From NCBI GenBank assembly GCA_022839445.1, contig JALHFC010000022.1, forward strand, positions 1 through 12,256: a stretch of 12,256 bases of DNA. The letters are read 5' to 3'. This document shows positions 1-6,048 of this stretch, in pieces. Within the stretch, counting starts at the first letter, position 1; every line of letters begins with the position of its first letter. Under the pieces are notes generated by a model. It did no database searches. It had not been told where the DNA came from and worked only from the letters and a program-made list of their open reading frames with translations. Origin of the DNA: Pelotomaculum sp. (GTDB lineage Bacteria > Bacillota > Desulfotomaculia > Desulfotomaculales > Pelotomaculaceae). Position numbers and translations under genes: made by a program.

Positions 1-1
1 G

Positions 2-568
2 AAAAATTTCTTAAGAAAAGAAATGTTGAAAGCTAGAGGCGCCTTGACGCCTGCTCAGGTAATGGAAAAAAGCGCCCTTGTAACACAAAGGCTGCTGGCT
101 ATGGAAGAATACCGGCGGGCCTCTACAATTATGGCCTACATGGACTTTCGCAACGAGGCGCAGACCGGGGAATTGGTGGTGGCGGCAATGGGCGCGGGAA
201 AAAAAGTGGCGATACCTTGTACGGATATAGCCGGTCGCCGGCTGGTACCGTCTTTGATTACGAATTATCCGGGCGACCTCCAACCGGGCGCCTGGGGAAT
301 CCCGGAGCCAAAGCCACGCTCCTTAAAGCCGCTGGACCCTGCTGAAATCGACCTGGTGATCGTGCCCGGTGTGGCTTATGACCTGCGGGGGAACCGCCTC
401 GGGTACGGGGGCGGGTTTTACGACCGGTTTTTGCAACGTATAAAGCCCGGCGCTATCTATGTCGCTCCCGCTTTTGAATTGCAGCTGCGGCCGGATGTTT
501 ACCCCTGCCCGCATGATGTTCCCGTGCATTTTATAGTGACGGAGGGCATGTTCCCGTGCATTTTATAG
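2..568 (+). CDS. 5-formyltetrahydrofolate cyclo-ligase, 5' end outside window, C-terminus frameshifted
   Basis: This enzyme (also called 5,10-methenyltetrahydrofolate synthetase) uses ATP to cyclise 5-formyltetrahydrofolate to 5,10-methenyltetrahydrofolate in the cytosol. The reading frame is open to the window edge, and the residues before the ATG at 23 (KNFLRKE) fit the family's usual N-terminal Arg/Lys-rich helix, so the true start lies upstream and the ATG at 23 is internal. The family signature GYGGGFYDR is present (about 126-134 counted from that Met), preceded by VIVPGVAYD. The family's closing HDVP motif is also there. An exact 32-bp tandem duplication (516-547 and 548-579) then shifts the frame, so the protein ends MFPCIL. 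With a single copy it would end RLIKVGE with a TGA at 601-603. The catalytic core is untouched, so activity may survive. The family assignment is firm. Whether the altered end is real or an assembly error is open. Confidence 0.9.
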   Translation, partial: KNFLRKEMLKARGALTPAQVMEKSALVTQRLLAMEEYRRASTIMAYMDFRNEAQTGELVVAAMGAGKKVAIPCTDIAGRRLVPSLITNYPGDLQPGAWGIPEPKPRSLKPLDPAEIDLVIVPGVAYDLRGNRLGYGGGFYDRFLQRIKPGAIYVAPAFELQLRPDVYPCPHDVPVHFIVTEGMFPCIL

Positions 569-579
569 TGACGGAGGGC
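516..579 (+). repeat. Exact 32-bp tandem duplication at the end of the cyclo-ligase gene
   Basis: Two identical, directly adjacent 32-bp copies lie at 516-547 and 548-579, each starting ATGTTCCCGTGC and ending GACGGAGGGC. Because 32 is not a multiple of 3, the second copy is read in another frame and meets TAG at 566-568. Removing one copy restores an open frame to TGA at 601-603 with a family-like C-terminus. Confidence 0.95.
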
Positions 580-628
580 CGTTTGATCAAGGTGGGGGAG
601 TGAGGTTTTAAATGTATATGTGGGGTTG

Positions 629-657
629 TTGTCCCCGGCGCGCATGTTTGTTATAAT
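629..657 (+). promoter_or_regulatory. Sigma-A-type promoter of larBCE
   Basis: TTGTCC (629-634) is separated by 17 nt from a perfect TATAAT (652-657). Transcription would start near 664, about 65 nt upstream of the larB ATG. This supports larB-larC-larE as a unit separate from the cyclo-ligase gene. Confidence 0.65.
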
Positions 658-677
658 GTTTGCACAGCGCTTTGATT

Positions 678-694
678 GTGACGGGGAGCGTCAC
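678..694 (+). promoter_or_regulatory. Inverted repeat in the larB leader (possible operator or hairpin)
   Basis: GTGACG (678-683) and CGTCAC (689-694) form a perfect 6-bp inverted repeat around a 5-nt spacer. It lies about 15-30 nt after the predicted transcription start and upstream of the larB ribosome binding site (AAGGAG, 710-715). It could be a repressor site or an mRNA hairpin. The sequence alone does not show a regulator. Confidence 0.3.
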
Positions 695-728
695 CTTGCT
701 ACCCCTATTAAGGAGCGGTGTTTTTGAT

Positions 729-1508
729 ATGGTGGAGCGTGAGTTGCGGCAGTTATTAGAGGATATAAAAAACAACAGGGTCGGCATTGAAGAGGCGATC
801 GATAAGTTAAAGGTTTTGCCGTATGAAGAGCTTGGTTTTGCTGTTGTGGATCACCACCGGGCTTTGCGCAAAGGGTTTCCTGAAGTGGTGTTTTGCCAGG
901 GTAAAACGGCGGAACAGGTAGCCCGGTTATTCCAAAGCATTTGCGGGGGCAGCAGGAGTGTCCTCGGCACTAGGGCTACGAGTGACGCTTTTGAGGCGGT
1001 GCGAAGGGTTTATCCCGGCGCGGTTTATAATGAAATGGCCCGAACCATTGTGGTTAACTGCGGTGAACAGCCGGCAAAAAAAGGCAAAGTGTTGGTGATG
1101 AGCGCCGGGACGGCTGACTTGCCTGTGGCCGAGGAGGCCGCCGTGACGGCGGAAGTAATGGGTAATGAGGTGCGCAGGGCATACGATGTCGGGGTGGCCG
1201 GCATCCACCGGCTATTGGGTAAGTTGGAGTTGATCCGCTGGGCGCATGTGATCATAGTGGTGGCGGGCATGGAAGGCGCCCTAGCTAGCGTGGTGGGGGG
1301 CCTGGCCGATCGGCCTGTTATTGCGGTCCCCACTAGCGTGGGATATGGGGCTAGCTTTAACGGTTTGTCGGCCCTGCTTTCCATGCTGAACAGCTGCGCC
1401 AGGGGTGTGGGCGTGGTTAACATCGACAACGGTTATGGCGCCGGGGCGCTTGCCGCTTCTATTACCGGCATGATTGAGGGGGTTGCTCGTGAAGATAGCA
1501 TATTTTGA
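729..1508 (+). CDS. larB: LarB, pyridinium-3,5-biscarboxylic acid mononucleotide synthase
   Basis: LarB carries out the first step of nickel-pincer nucleotide synthesis: it carboxylates the pyridinium ring of nicotinic acid adenine dinucleotide and releases AMP. I chose ATG 729 because the protein then begins MVERELRQLL, as the family does, giving 259 residues, a normal length. The longer frame from TTG 660 begins at the predicted -10 box and cannot be transcribed from that promoter. AAGGAG (710-715) is the ribosome binding site, with a rather long 13-nt spacing. The N-terminal part has PYEELGF and DHHRALRKGFPEV (about 31-53). The C-terminal part is the PurE-like (AIRC) domain with VMSAGTADLPVAEEA (123-137). 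Cys223 in LNSCARGVG matches the cysteine reported in Lactiplantibacillus plantarum LarB (C221) to form a transient adduct with the substrate. The 3' end overlaps larC by 20 nt, which implies translational coupling. Confidence 0.93.
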   Translation: MVERELRQLLEDIKNNRVGIEEAIDKLKVLPYEELGFAVVDHHRALRKGFPEVVFCQGKTAEQVARLFQSICGGSRSVLGTRATSDAFEAVRRVYPGAVYNEMARTIVVNCGEQPAKKGKVLVMSAGTADLPVAEEAAVTAEVMGNEVRRAYDVGVAGIHRLLGKLELIRWAHVIIVVAGMEGALASVVGGLADRPVIAVPTSVGYGASFNGLSALLSMLNSCARGVGVVNIDNGYGAGALAASITGMIEGVAREDSIF

Positions 1509-2211
1509 TTGTTTTTCCGGCATCAGCGGTGATATGTGCCTGGGCGCGCTGGCCGGCGCAGGGGTGGATTGGGACTGGCTCAAGGGGGAACTGGCTAAAT
1601 TGCCTGTTGAGGGCTACGGTATGCGCATGGAAAAGGTTACACATAACGGCATTTCCGCCACAAATGTTTTTGTTGACCTGCTTGAGGTGGAACAGCCGGA
1701 ACGCCACCTCGCCGATATATTCCAAATTATCGACGACAGCTTGCTGCCGGTGGAAGTGAAAGAAAAAAGCAAGGCGGTATTCGGGCGCCTCGCCGCCGCT
1801 GAGGCTGCCGTACACTGTACGACCCCGGACCATGTCCATTTTCATGAGGTCGGGGCTGTTGACGCGATCGTTGATGTAGTGGGAACGGTATTGGGTTTGG
1901 GTATGCTCGGGGCGGACAGGATCTACGCGTCGCCCCTGCCCGTGGGGAAAGGCTTTGTCCGTTGCTCGCACGGCATCATTCCCTTGCCGGCGCCCGCTAC
2001 CCTGGAGATTTTGCGGGGTGTTCCGGTTTATGGCGCGGAGATCGAGGGGGAGCTGGTGACCCCTACCGGGGCGGCTTTGATTGCCACCCTGGCGGAGGCG
2101 TTTACCGGCCTGCCGCCGCTGGTCATCGAAAAGACCGGCTACGGCGCGGGCAAAAGAAAAATGGAGCGCCCCAACCTGTTGAGGTTGATTGTCGGGGAGG
2201 CGGCCGGTTAA
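1489..2211 (+). CDS. larC: LarC N-terminal half (LarC1-like); C-terminal half absent
   Basis: LarC inserts nickel into pyridinium-3,5-bisthiocarboxylic acid mononucleotide by CTP-dependent cyclometallation, the last step of NPN cofactor synthesis. I chose GTG 1489 because the protein then starts MKIAYFDCFSGISGDM, as the family does. AGGGGG (1477-1482) sits 6 nt upstream, inside the end of larB. Visible motifs are DCFSGISGDM (7-16), HFHEVGAVDAIVDVVG (117-132) and GELVTPTGAA (187-196). The 240-residue product stops at RPNLLRLIVGEAAG, the usual end of the first domain. Full-length LarC is about 400 residues, and the second domain (normally with a TNIDDM-type motif) is not found in any frame of the 178 nt before larE. 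In L. plantarum larC is two frames joined by programmed frameshifting, but here there is no second frame to shift into. The His-rich linker seen in some LarC proteins is also missing. The gene may be truncated, or may depend on a separate LarC2 elsewhere. Confidence 0.85.
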   Translation: MKIAYFDCFSGISGDMCLGALAGAGVDWDWLKGELAKLPVEGYGMRMEKVTHNGISATNVFVDLLEVEQPERHLADIFQIIDDSLLPVEVKEKSKAVFGRLAAAEAAVHCTTPDHVHFHEVGAVDAIVDVVGTVLGLGMLGADRIYASPLPVGKGFVRCSHGIIPLPAPATLEILRGVPVYGAEIEGELVTPTGAALIATLAEAFTGLPPLVIEKTGYGAGKRKMERPNLLRLIVGEAAG

Positions 2212-2247
2212 AACTGTTGCATTAACGGGTAGTTTAAGCGCCGCTCG

Positions 2248-2340
2248 CAGTTTACCCTAATAGGAGTGCGGTCTGGCAAACAGGTGTGACATAGGGGTGC
2301 GGACGGGTAAACTGGCGTGACATGAGTATTTAAACTGGTG
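2248..2340. repeat. Imperfect 31-nt-period tandem repeat with inverted repeat, possible IS-end relic
   Basis: In the 178-nt larC-larE gap, two imperfect copies spaced 31 nt apart (2258-2292 and 2289-2323) share the pattern AGGnGTGCGG, then GGnAAACnGG, then nGTGACAT. A shortened third copy (TTTAAACTGGTG) ends at 2340. Upstream, CAGTTTACCC (2248-2257) is the exact inverse of GGGTAAACTG (2305-2314). Short repeated units containing GTAAACTGG and TGACAT are reminiscent of the multiple terminal repeats of IS21-family elements, but no transposase is present. The IS link is recalled similarity, not a demonstrated match. Confidence 0.4.
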
Positions 2341-2389
2341 AAAAAATCGCGAAAGGCGCCGTTTGTTCTTTAAAAAGGGCGTTTAAATA

Positions 2390-3190
2390 ATGAAATACCC
2401 TATAGAAAAAGTAAACCATTTAAAAGAAATTCTAAAAAGCTATGGCAGCGTGCTTGTCGCCTTTTCTGGGGGCGCCGACAGCACGCTTCTTTTGAGTGTC
2501 GCCTGTGAAGTCCTGGGCAGTCGTGTGCTGGCTGTTACCGCCGATTCCGAAGTTTACCCGCCCGGGGAGGCGGAAGAGGCAAGTTCCCTGGCCCGCGCCT
2601 TTAGTTGCCGGCATATTGTGATTAAGACCAAAGGGCTGGCCGGCGCTGCTTTTAAAGGCAACCCGCCCGACAGGTGCTATTACTGCAAAAAAGAGCTGTA
2701 CACCATACTGCTTTGTATGACGCGGGAGCATGGCATGAGTTACGTTGTGGACGGTGTCAACGCTGAAGACGACGCCCGCGACCGTCCCGGTATCCGCGCC
2801 GCTTCCGAGATGGGCGTGAGATCGCCGCTCAGGGAGGCCGGCCTTAATAAACATGAGATTCGCGCCTATTCCAGGGAGCTAGGTCTTTGCACCGCCGGTA
2901 AACCCGCCAGCCCTTGTCTCGCCTCAAGGTTTCCCTATGGCATGGAGATTACCAGGGAAGGACTGGAGATGGTGCACAGGGCCGAATTATACTTAAAGAC
3001 GCTGGATTTACCCCATTTCAGGGTAAGACACCACGGCGACCTAGCCAGGATTGAAGTCCCCGCAAGTCACCTCGGTTACATGGTGGAGAAAGCTACGGAA
3101 GTAGTCCCGGCCTTGAAAGAAACCGGCTATACTTATGTTGCGCTGGATCTCCTGGGGTACCGCGCCGGAAGCATGAACGAAGTGTTATGA
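2390..3190 (+). CDS. larE: LarE, ATP-dependent sulfur transferase for the nickel-pincer cofactor (three-cysteine type)
   Basis: LarE adenylylates the pyridinium carboxylates and converts them to thiocarboxylates, the middle step of NPN cofactor synthesis. The 266-residue length is normal. The PP-loop ATP-binding motif SGGADS is at 26-31. RCYYCKKELY (95-104) supplies Cys96 and Cys99, and KPASPCLASRF (171-181) supplies Cys176. In L. plantarum LarE, Cys176 alone is the sacrificial sulfur donor. LarE proteins with all three cysteines, such as the Thermotoga maritima enzyme, bind a [4Fe-4S] cluster and pass on sulfur without destroying the protein. This one is predicted to be of that second type. 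A weak AAAGGG lies about 11 nt before the ATG. The gap to larC is 178 nt of repeat-rich sequence, so co-transcription is likely but not assured. No larA-like racemase gene lies in the window, so the client enzyme is encoded elsewhere. Confidence 0.92.
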   Translation: MKYPIEKVNHLKEILKSYGSVLVAFSGGADSTLLLSVACEVLGSRVLAVTADSEVYPPGEAEEASSLARAFSCRHIVIKTKGLAGAAFKGNPPDRCYYCKKELYTILLCMTREHGMSYVVDGVNAEDDARDRPGIRAASEMGVRSPLREAGLNKHEIRAYSRELGLCTAGKPASPCLASRFPYGMEITREGLEMVHRAELYLKTLDLPHFRVRHHGDLARIEVPASHLGYMVEKATEVVPALKETGYTYVALDLLGYRAGSMNEVL

Positions 3191-3247
3191 GTCTACGGTG
3201 TACGCTGCGATAATTAATGCGCCGGTGAAAAGGGAAGGAAATCACAT

Positions 3248-3276
3248 TTGCGCTACCACCGCTAGGCTTGTATAAT
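3248..3276 (+). promoter_or_regulatory. Sigma-A-type promoter before the modE remnant
   Basis: TTGCGC (3248-3253) is followed after 17 nt by a perfect TATAAT (3271-3276). It points towards the ModE remnant and the molybdenum cofactor genes, and may still drive the moaA transcript. Confidence 0.55.
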
Positions 3277-3325
3277 GATTATGTCATAGCATTAAATATC
3301 TACCTGCGGGTGGTGCTAAACGGCC

Positions 3326-3521
3326 GTGCAGGATAGCAACACGGGCAAACCGGCTCAAAATAAAACACCTTATCCTGGGTATAAGTTATGGTTGGAGAAG
3401 GACGGCGCTAACGCCGGAAGCGAAGGATTTGCTGAAAAGATATTACAGGTTTCGGCAGGAAATCGACAATTTTGTATGGAATATTTACAATGATGCATTT
3501 AAGGGCTGGCCGGGCTCTTAA
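3326..3521 (+). pseudogene. Remnant of a ModE-type molybdate-responsive regulator, internally deleted and frameshifted
   Basis: Two pieces of one family are visible in different frames. From GTG 3326 the first frame reads through PGYKLWLEKDG (to about 3406), which matches the N-terminus of Firmicute ModE/LysR-type winged-helix regulators. It then runs to a TGA at 3491. One frame over, from about 3402 to TAA 3519-3521, the sequence reads ALTPEAKDLLKRYYRFRQEI and onward to NIYNDAFKGW, which matches the C-terminal wing and last helix of the same family. The middle, about 60-70 residues holding the helix-turn-helix core, is missing, and the junction lies in GACGGCGCTAACGCC near 3401-3415. The product cannot be a working ModE. 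A 55-residue peptide could still be made, but no good ribosome binding site is seen. Its place before moaA fits a former molybdate-responsive regulator of the cluster. The family recognition is from memory of ModE sequences. Confidence 0.7.
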
Positions 3522-3532
3522 ATTTAACCGGT

Positions 3533-3556
3533 CGTTATATATATGGAAACATACCG
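3533..3556. promoter_or_regulatory. Candidate ModE operator upstream of moaA
   Basis: The 24-bp site CGTTATAT-N8-ACATACCG has the layout of the ModE operator. As I recall it, the E. coli modA operator is CGTTATAT-N8-ACATAACG, so the left half is identical, the spacing is the same and the right half differs at one base. It lies 12 nt after the modE remnant and about 130 nt before moaA. If functional, it would be read by a ModE protein encoded elsewhere, since the local copy is broken. Confidence 0.5.
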
Positions 3557-3605
3557 CAATTTGTTGGTCGGTCAACTGATTATTTTTAAATCAACCATGC
3601 AGGCG

Positions 3606-3634
3606 TTGTCACAGTACCATAATTTGATTGTTAA
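3606..3634 (+). promoter_or_regulatory. Weak candidate promoter of moaA
   Basis: TTGTCA (3606-3611) is followed after 17 nt by TGTTAA (3629-3634). The -35 box is good and the -10 box poor (3 of 6). It lies about 50 nt before moaA and downstream of the candidate ModE operator. Confidence 0.25.
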
Positions 3635-3684
3635 TTAAGTAGTAGGGGTTTTTACCGTAGAAAAAATTTTAAGAAGGTGAAACT

Positions 3685-4665
3685 ATGCAGGATAACTACC
3701 GGCGCAACATAAACTACCTGCGGGTTTCAGTTACCGACCGTTGCAACCTGCGCTGTGTTTATTGCATGCCACCCCAGGGTGTACAAACTATTCCACATGA
3801 GGAAATACTACGCATTGAGGAAATTGAAACCATCGTCCGTGCGGCGGCCTTAATCGGTGTAAAAAAAATACGTCTGACCGGGGGAGAGCCGCTACTGCGC
3901 AAGGGGTTGGCGCAACTGACTAAACAGGTTGCGAGTATTCCCGGCATAGACGATATAACACTTACTACCAACGGTTTACTGTTGCCGTCCTGTGTTGCGG
4001 AGTTAAAAGAAGCCGGCATAAACAGGGTTAACATCAGCCTGGATACATTGAGGGCTGATCGCTACCGGGAAATTACCCGGGGAGGGGACCTGTCCAGGGT
4101 CTGGAAGGGAATTCAGTTGGCTTTGGACGCCGGTTTTCACCCGGTTAAGCTCAACACCGTGATTATCCGCAACTTTAATGATGATGAAGTAGTGTCTATG
4201 GCCCGCCTTACCTTGAAAAGGCCCTTGCATATCCGCTTTATTGAGCTGATGCCTATTGGTTCCAGCGACTCCTGGGCCAAGGGGTGTTTTGTGCCCGCAG
4301 GGGAAATAATGGGCCAGATCACTGCCAGGTTGGGGCAGTTATTTCCTGTTAAAAACCTTACGGGTAGCGGTCCGGCCAAGTACTACCGCTTTAAAGACGG
4401 GACAGGCACTGTTGGTTTTATCACCTCCATGAGCGAGCATTTTTGCAATAGCTGCAACCGTTTGCGGTTGACCGCCAGTGGGGGCCTAAGGCCGTGCCTT
4501 TACGACGAGCGCGAGATCGACTTGAAGACACCGTTGCGCAACGGCGCCGGGGTCAAGGAAATAACCGGTTTATTCATGGACGCGGTGGCTATGAAACCTG
4601 ACCGTCACCACATGCTCGACGGGTGGCGGGACGAGCAGCGGGTGATGTCTCAGATCGGCGGGTAA
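3685..4665 (+). CDS. moaA: GTP 3',8-cyclase MoaA
   Basis: This radical S-adenosylmethionine enzyme converts GTP to 3',8-cyclo-7,8-dihydro-GTP, the first step of molybdenum cofactor synthesis, with MoaC completing the conversion to cyclic pyranopterin monophosphate. The radical-SAM cluster motif is Cys20-x3-Cys24-x2-Cys27 in DRCNLRCVYCMPP. LTGGEPLLR (64-72) is the SAM-binding GGEP region. The second, substrate-binding cluster is Cys254-x2-Cys257-x13-Cys271. The conserved C-terminal Gly-Gly tail is present (SQIGG). At 326 residues it is full length. ATG 3685 is preceded by AAGAAGGTG (3671-3679), and the protein starts where the family does. It is the first gene of the molybdenum cofactor cluster, 62 nt before the MOSC gene, and the region upstream holds the ModE-related signals. 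Confidence 0.97.
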   Translation: MQDNYRRNINYLRVSVTDRCNLRCVYCMPPQGVQTIPHEEILRIEEIETIVRAAALIGVKKIRLTGGEPLLRKGLAQLTKQVASIPGIDDITLTTNGLLLPSCVAELKEAGINRVNISLDTLRADRYREITRGGDLSRVWKGIQLALDAGFHPVKLNTVIIRNFNDDEVVSMARLTLKRPLHIRFIELMPIGSSDSWAKGCFVPAGEIMGQITARLGQLFPVKNLTGSGPAKYYRFKDGTGTVGFITSMSEHFCNSCNRLRLTASGGLRPCLYDEREIDLKTPLRNGAGVKEITGLFMDAVAMKPDRHHMLDGWRDEQRVMSQIGG

Positions 4666-4727
4666 AATAAAGATTATTTACGTTTAGAGGATATACCTTA
4701 GTCTAAAATATGAAGGGGTAGCTATTT

Positions 4728-5171
4728 ATGGGCATAATAACTGCAGTATGTGTCAGCCCGAAAAAAGGAATGCGCAAGAAGGACGCCGGTGAAGGGGTAC
4801 TTGTCACGGGACATGGATTACAGGGCGATGCCCACGCCGGCCCCTGGCATCGGCAGGTCAGTCTCCTGGCTGTTGAAAGCATAGATAAAATGCGTGCGGC
4901 CGGGCTAGATGTCGGTCCGGGAGATTTTGCCGAAAACCTCACCACCGAAGGGGTTGACCTGGTCCACCTGCCTATTGGTACCCGCCTAAAAATAGGGGAT
5001 ACGGCGGTGGGTGAGGTCACCCAGATCGGCAAAGAGTGTCACAAACGCTGTGCCATCTATTACCAGGCCGGCGACTGTGTGATGCCCAAAGAGGGCATTT
5101 TCATCCGCGTCCTACTAGGCGGTAAGGTAAAAGCCGGAGATAAAATTGAGGTTTTCAACCAATTGCCGTAG
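4728..5171 (+). CDS. Stand-alone MOSC-domain protein
   Basis: MOSC (molybdenum cofactor sulfurase C-terminal) domains bind molybdenum cofactor or handle sulfur in cofactor sulfuration. The bacterial YiiM and YuaD types also detoxify N-hydroxylated compounds. This 147-residue protein is essentially one MOSC domain. Visible features are the N-terminal strand MGIITAVCVSPKKG, GLQGDAHAG (30-38), ENLTTEGVDLVHLPIGTRL (69-87), and IGKECHKRCAIY (100-111) with Cys104, the position of the conserved MOSC cysteine, plus Cys108. GAAGGGG (4712-4718) lies 9 nt before the ATG. It sits between moaA and mobB, and small MOSC proteins of this type commonly sit in clostridial molybdenum clusters, sometimes fused to MogA/MoaB. 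A role in finishing or carrying the cofactor is inferred from this context. The exact reaction is unknown. Confidence 0.88.
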   Translation: MGIITAVCVSPKKGMRKKDAGEGVLVTGHGLQGDAHAGPWHRQVSLLAVESIDKMRAAGLDVGPGDFAENLTTEGVDLVHLPIGTRLKIGDTAVGEVTQIGKECHKRCAIYYQAGDCVMPKEGIFIRVLLGGKVKAGDKIEVFNQLP

Positions 5172-5206
5172 TTTTTGTTGGCCTATATATACAAACGGAG
5201 GCATTT

Positions 5207-5728
5207 ATGCAAAGGACTATTCCCGTGGTAGGCCTGGCCGGTTTCTCGGGTTCCGGTAAAACTACCTTTTTGGAAAAGCTAATAGTTGAACTAAAAAATC
5301 GTGGTTACCGTGTTGGTATTGTTAAGCACACCCACCATGAGGTAGATTTTGACCGTCCGGGGACGGATTCCTGGCGGCACGCCAAGGCCGGCGCCGATGT
5401 TGTAGCCCTGGCTACGCCGGCCGGTGTCTCCCTGGTCAAAAAGTGCGATTCCGATCCAGCCCCGGAAGAAGTTATTGCCATGATTGACGGTGTGGACCTT
5501 GTTGTTGTAGAAGGATATAAAAGGGGAAAGTGGGCAAAGATCGAGGTCTTTCGTCAGGGTGTGGCTGAGCGCCCTACGGTTTCCCCAGAGGAGCTAATTG
5601 CCGTGGTCAGCGACGCTCCACTCAGCGCCGCAGCGCCGTGCTTCGGGTTGGATGACGCTGCGGGAGTGGCCGGCTTGATTGAGGAAGTTATTTTAAAAAC
5701 GCCCCGGCCGGGTGTAAGTGAGCGGTGA
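5207..5728 (+). CDS. mobB: MobB, molybdopterin-guanine dinucleotide synthesis adaptor GTPase
   Basis: MobB is a P-loop GTP-binding protein that assists MobA in making the guanine dinucleotide form of the molybdenum cofactor for enzymes such as formate dehydrogenase. The Walker A motif GFSGSGKTT is at residues 12-20, following the hydrophobic strand PVVGLA. GIVKHTHHEVDFDRPGTDSWRHAKAG is split here as GIVKHTHH (37-44) and RPGTDSWRHAKAG (50-62), both MobB signatures. DLVVVEGYKRGKW (97-109) is the Walker B-like region. Length (173 residues) is typical. ACGGAGG (5195-5201) gives a strong ribosome binding site 5 nt before ATG 5207. The partner mobA is not in the window. The gene follows the MOSC gene by 35 nt and is probably in the moaA transcript. 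Confidence 0.95.
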   Translation: MQRTIPVVGLAGFSGSGKTTFLEKLIVELKNRGYRVGIVKHTHHEVDFDRPGTDSWRHAKAGADVVALATPAGVSLVKKCDSDPAPEEVIAMIDGVDLVVVEGYKRGKWAKIEVFRQGVAERPTVSPEELIAVVSDAPLSAAAPCFGLDDAAGVAGLIEEVILKTPRPGVSER

Positions 5729-5804
5729 CAGGGCAAAGAAAGAGCCAGAATTTGCCGGGATTTAGTAGATATGAATGAATTTAGGAAGGCGGGTGTAGAA
5801 GAAG

Positions 5805-6032
5805 ATGGAAAGAGACAATCAAGACAAACACACTGAAAAGGTGAAATCCCCGGCGGCGGAGATTAAACCGGAAGTCCTGGACGCGCTTCGTCAAGAAGCG
5901 AAGGATGGACGGATCACGTGCCCTGCGGCCAGGAAGCTGGCAGATGAGCTACAAGTGCCGACCCGGACCATAGGGGACGCCGCCGACACGCTTAAGATTA
6001 AAATCATTTCTTGCGGTCTCGGTTGTTTTTAG
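5805..6032 (+). CDS. Small helix-turn-helix-like protein with C-terminal CxxxC, function unknown
   Basis: I do not recognise a named family. The 75-residue protein has a charged N-terminal tail (1-18). This is followed by a helical region, EVLDALRQEAKDGRITCPAA (23-42), and by ARKLADELQVPTRTIGDAAD (42-61), which reads like a helix-turn-helix. The end is KIISCGLGCF. Three cysteines (39, 70, 74), two of them as CxxxC at the extreme C-terminus, suggest metal, iron-sulfur or thiol chemistry. The pattern reads like a conserved protein rather than a chance frame: the ribosome binding site area is purine-rich (GAAGAAG directly before ATG 5805, AGGAAGG further up), and the stop lies 16 nt before moeA. 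A GTG at 5793 in frame is excluded because TAG follows it. Its place between mobB and moeA suggests a regulatory or accessory role in molybdenum cofactor metabolism (inference). Alternatives are a metal-sensing DNA-binding protein or a small adaptor of a molybdoenzyme. Confidence 0.7.
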   Translation: MERDNQDKHTEKVKSPAAEIKPEVLDALRQEAKDGRITCPAARKLADELQVPTRTIGDAADTLKIKIISCGLGCF

Positions 6033-6048
6033 GATAGGGGTATTGGAG

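Noticed and set aside
660..728. Longer LarB start at TTG 660
   Set aside because: It overlaps the predicted -10 box, and the extra 23 residues do not resemble LarB N-termini.
1025..1429. Long antisense frames over larB, moeA and moaA
   Set aside because: These mirror the codon structure of well-supported + strand genes, have no ribosome binding sites and resemble no family.
2212..2389. Programmed frameshift from larC into a second larC part, as in L. plantarum
   Set aside because: All three frames after the stop close within at most about 50 nt and none resembles the LarC C-terminal domain.
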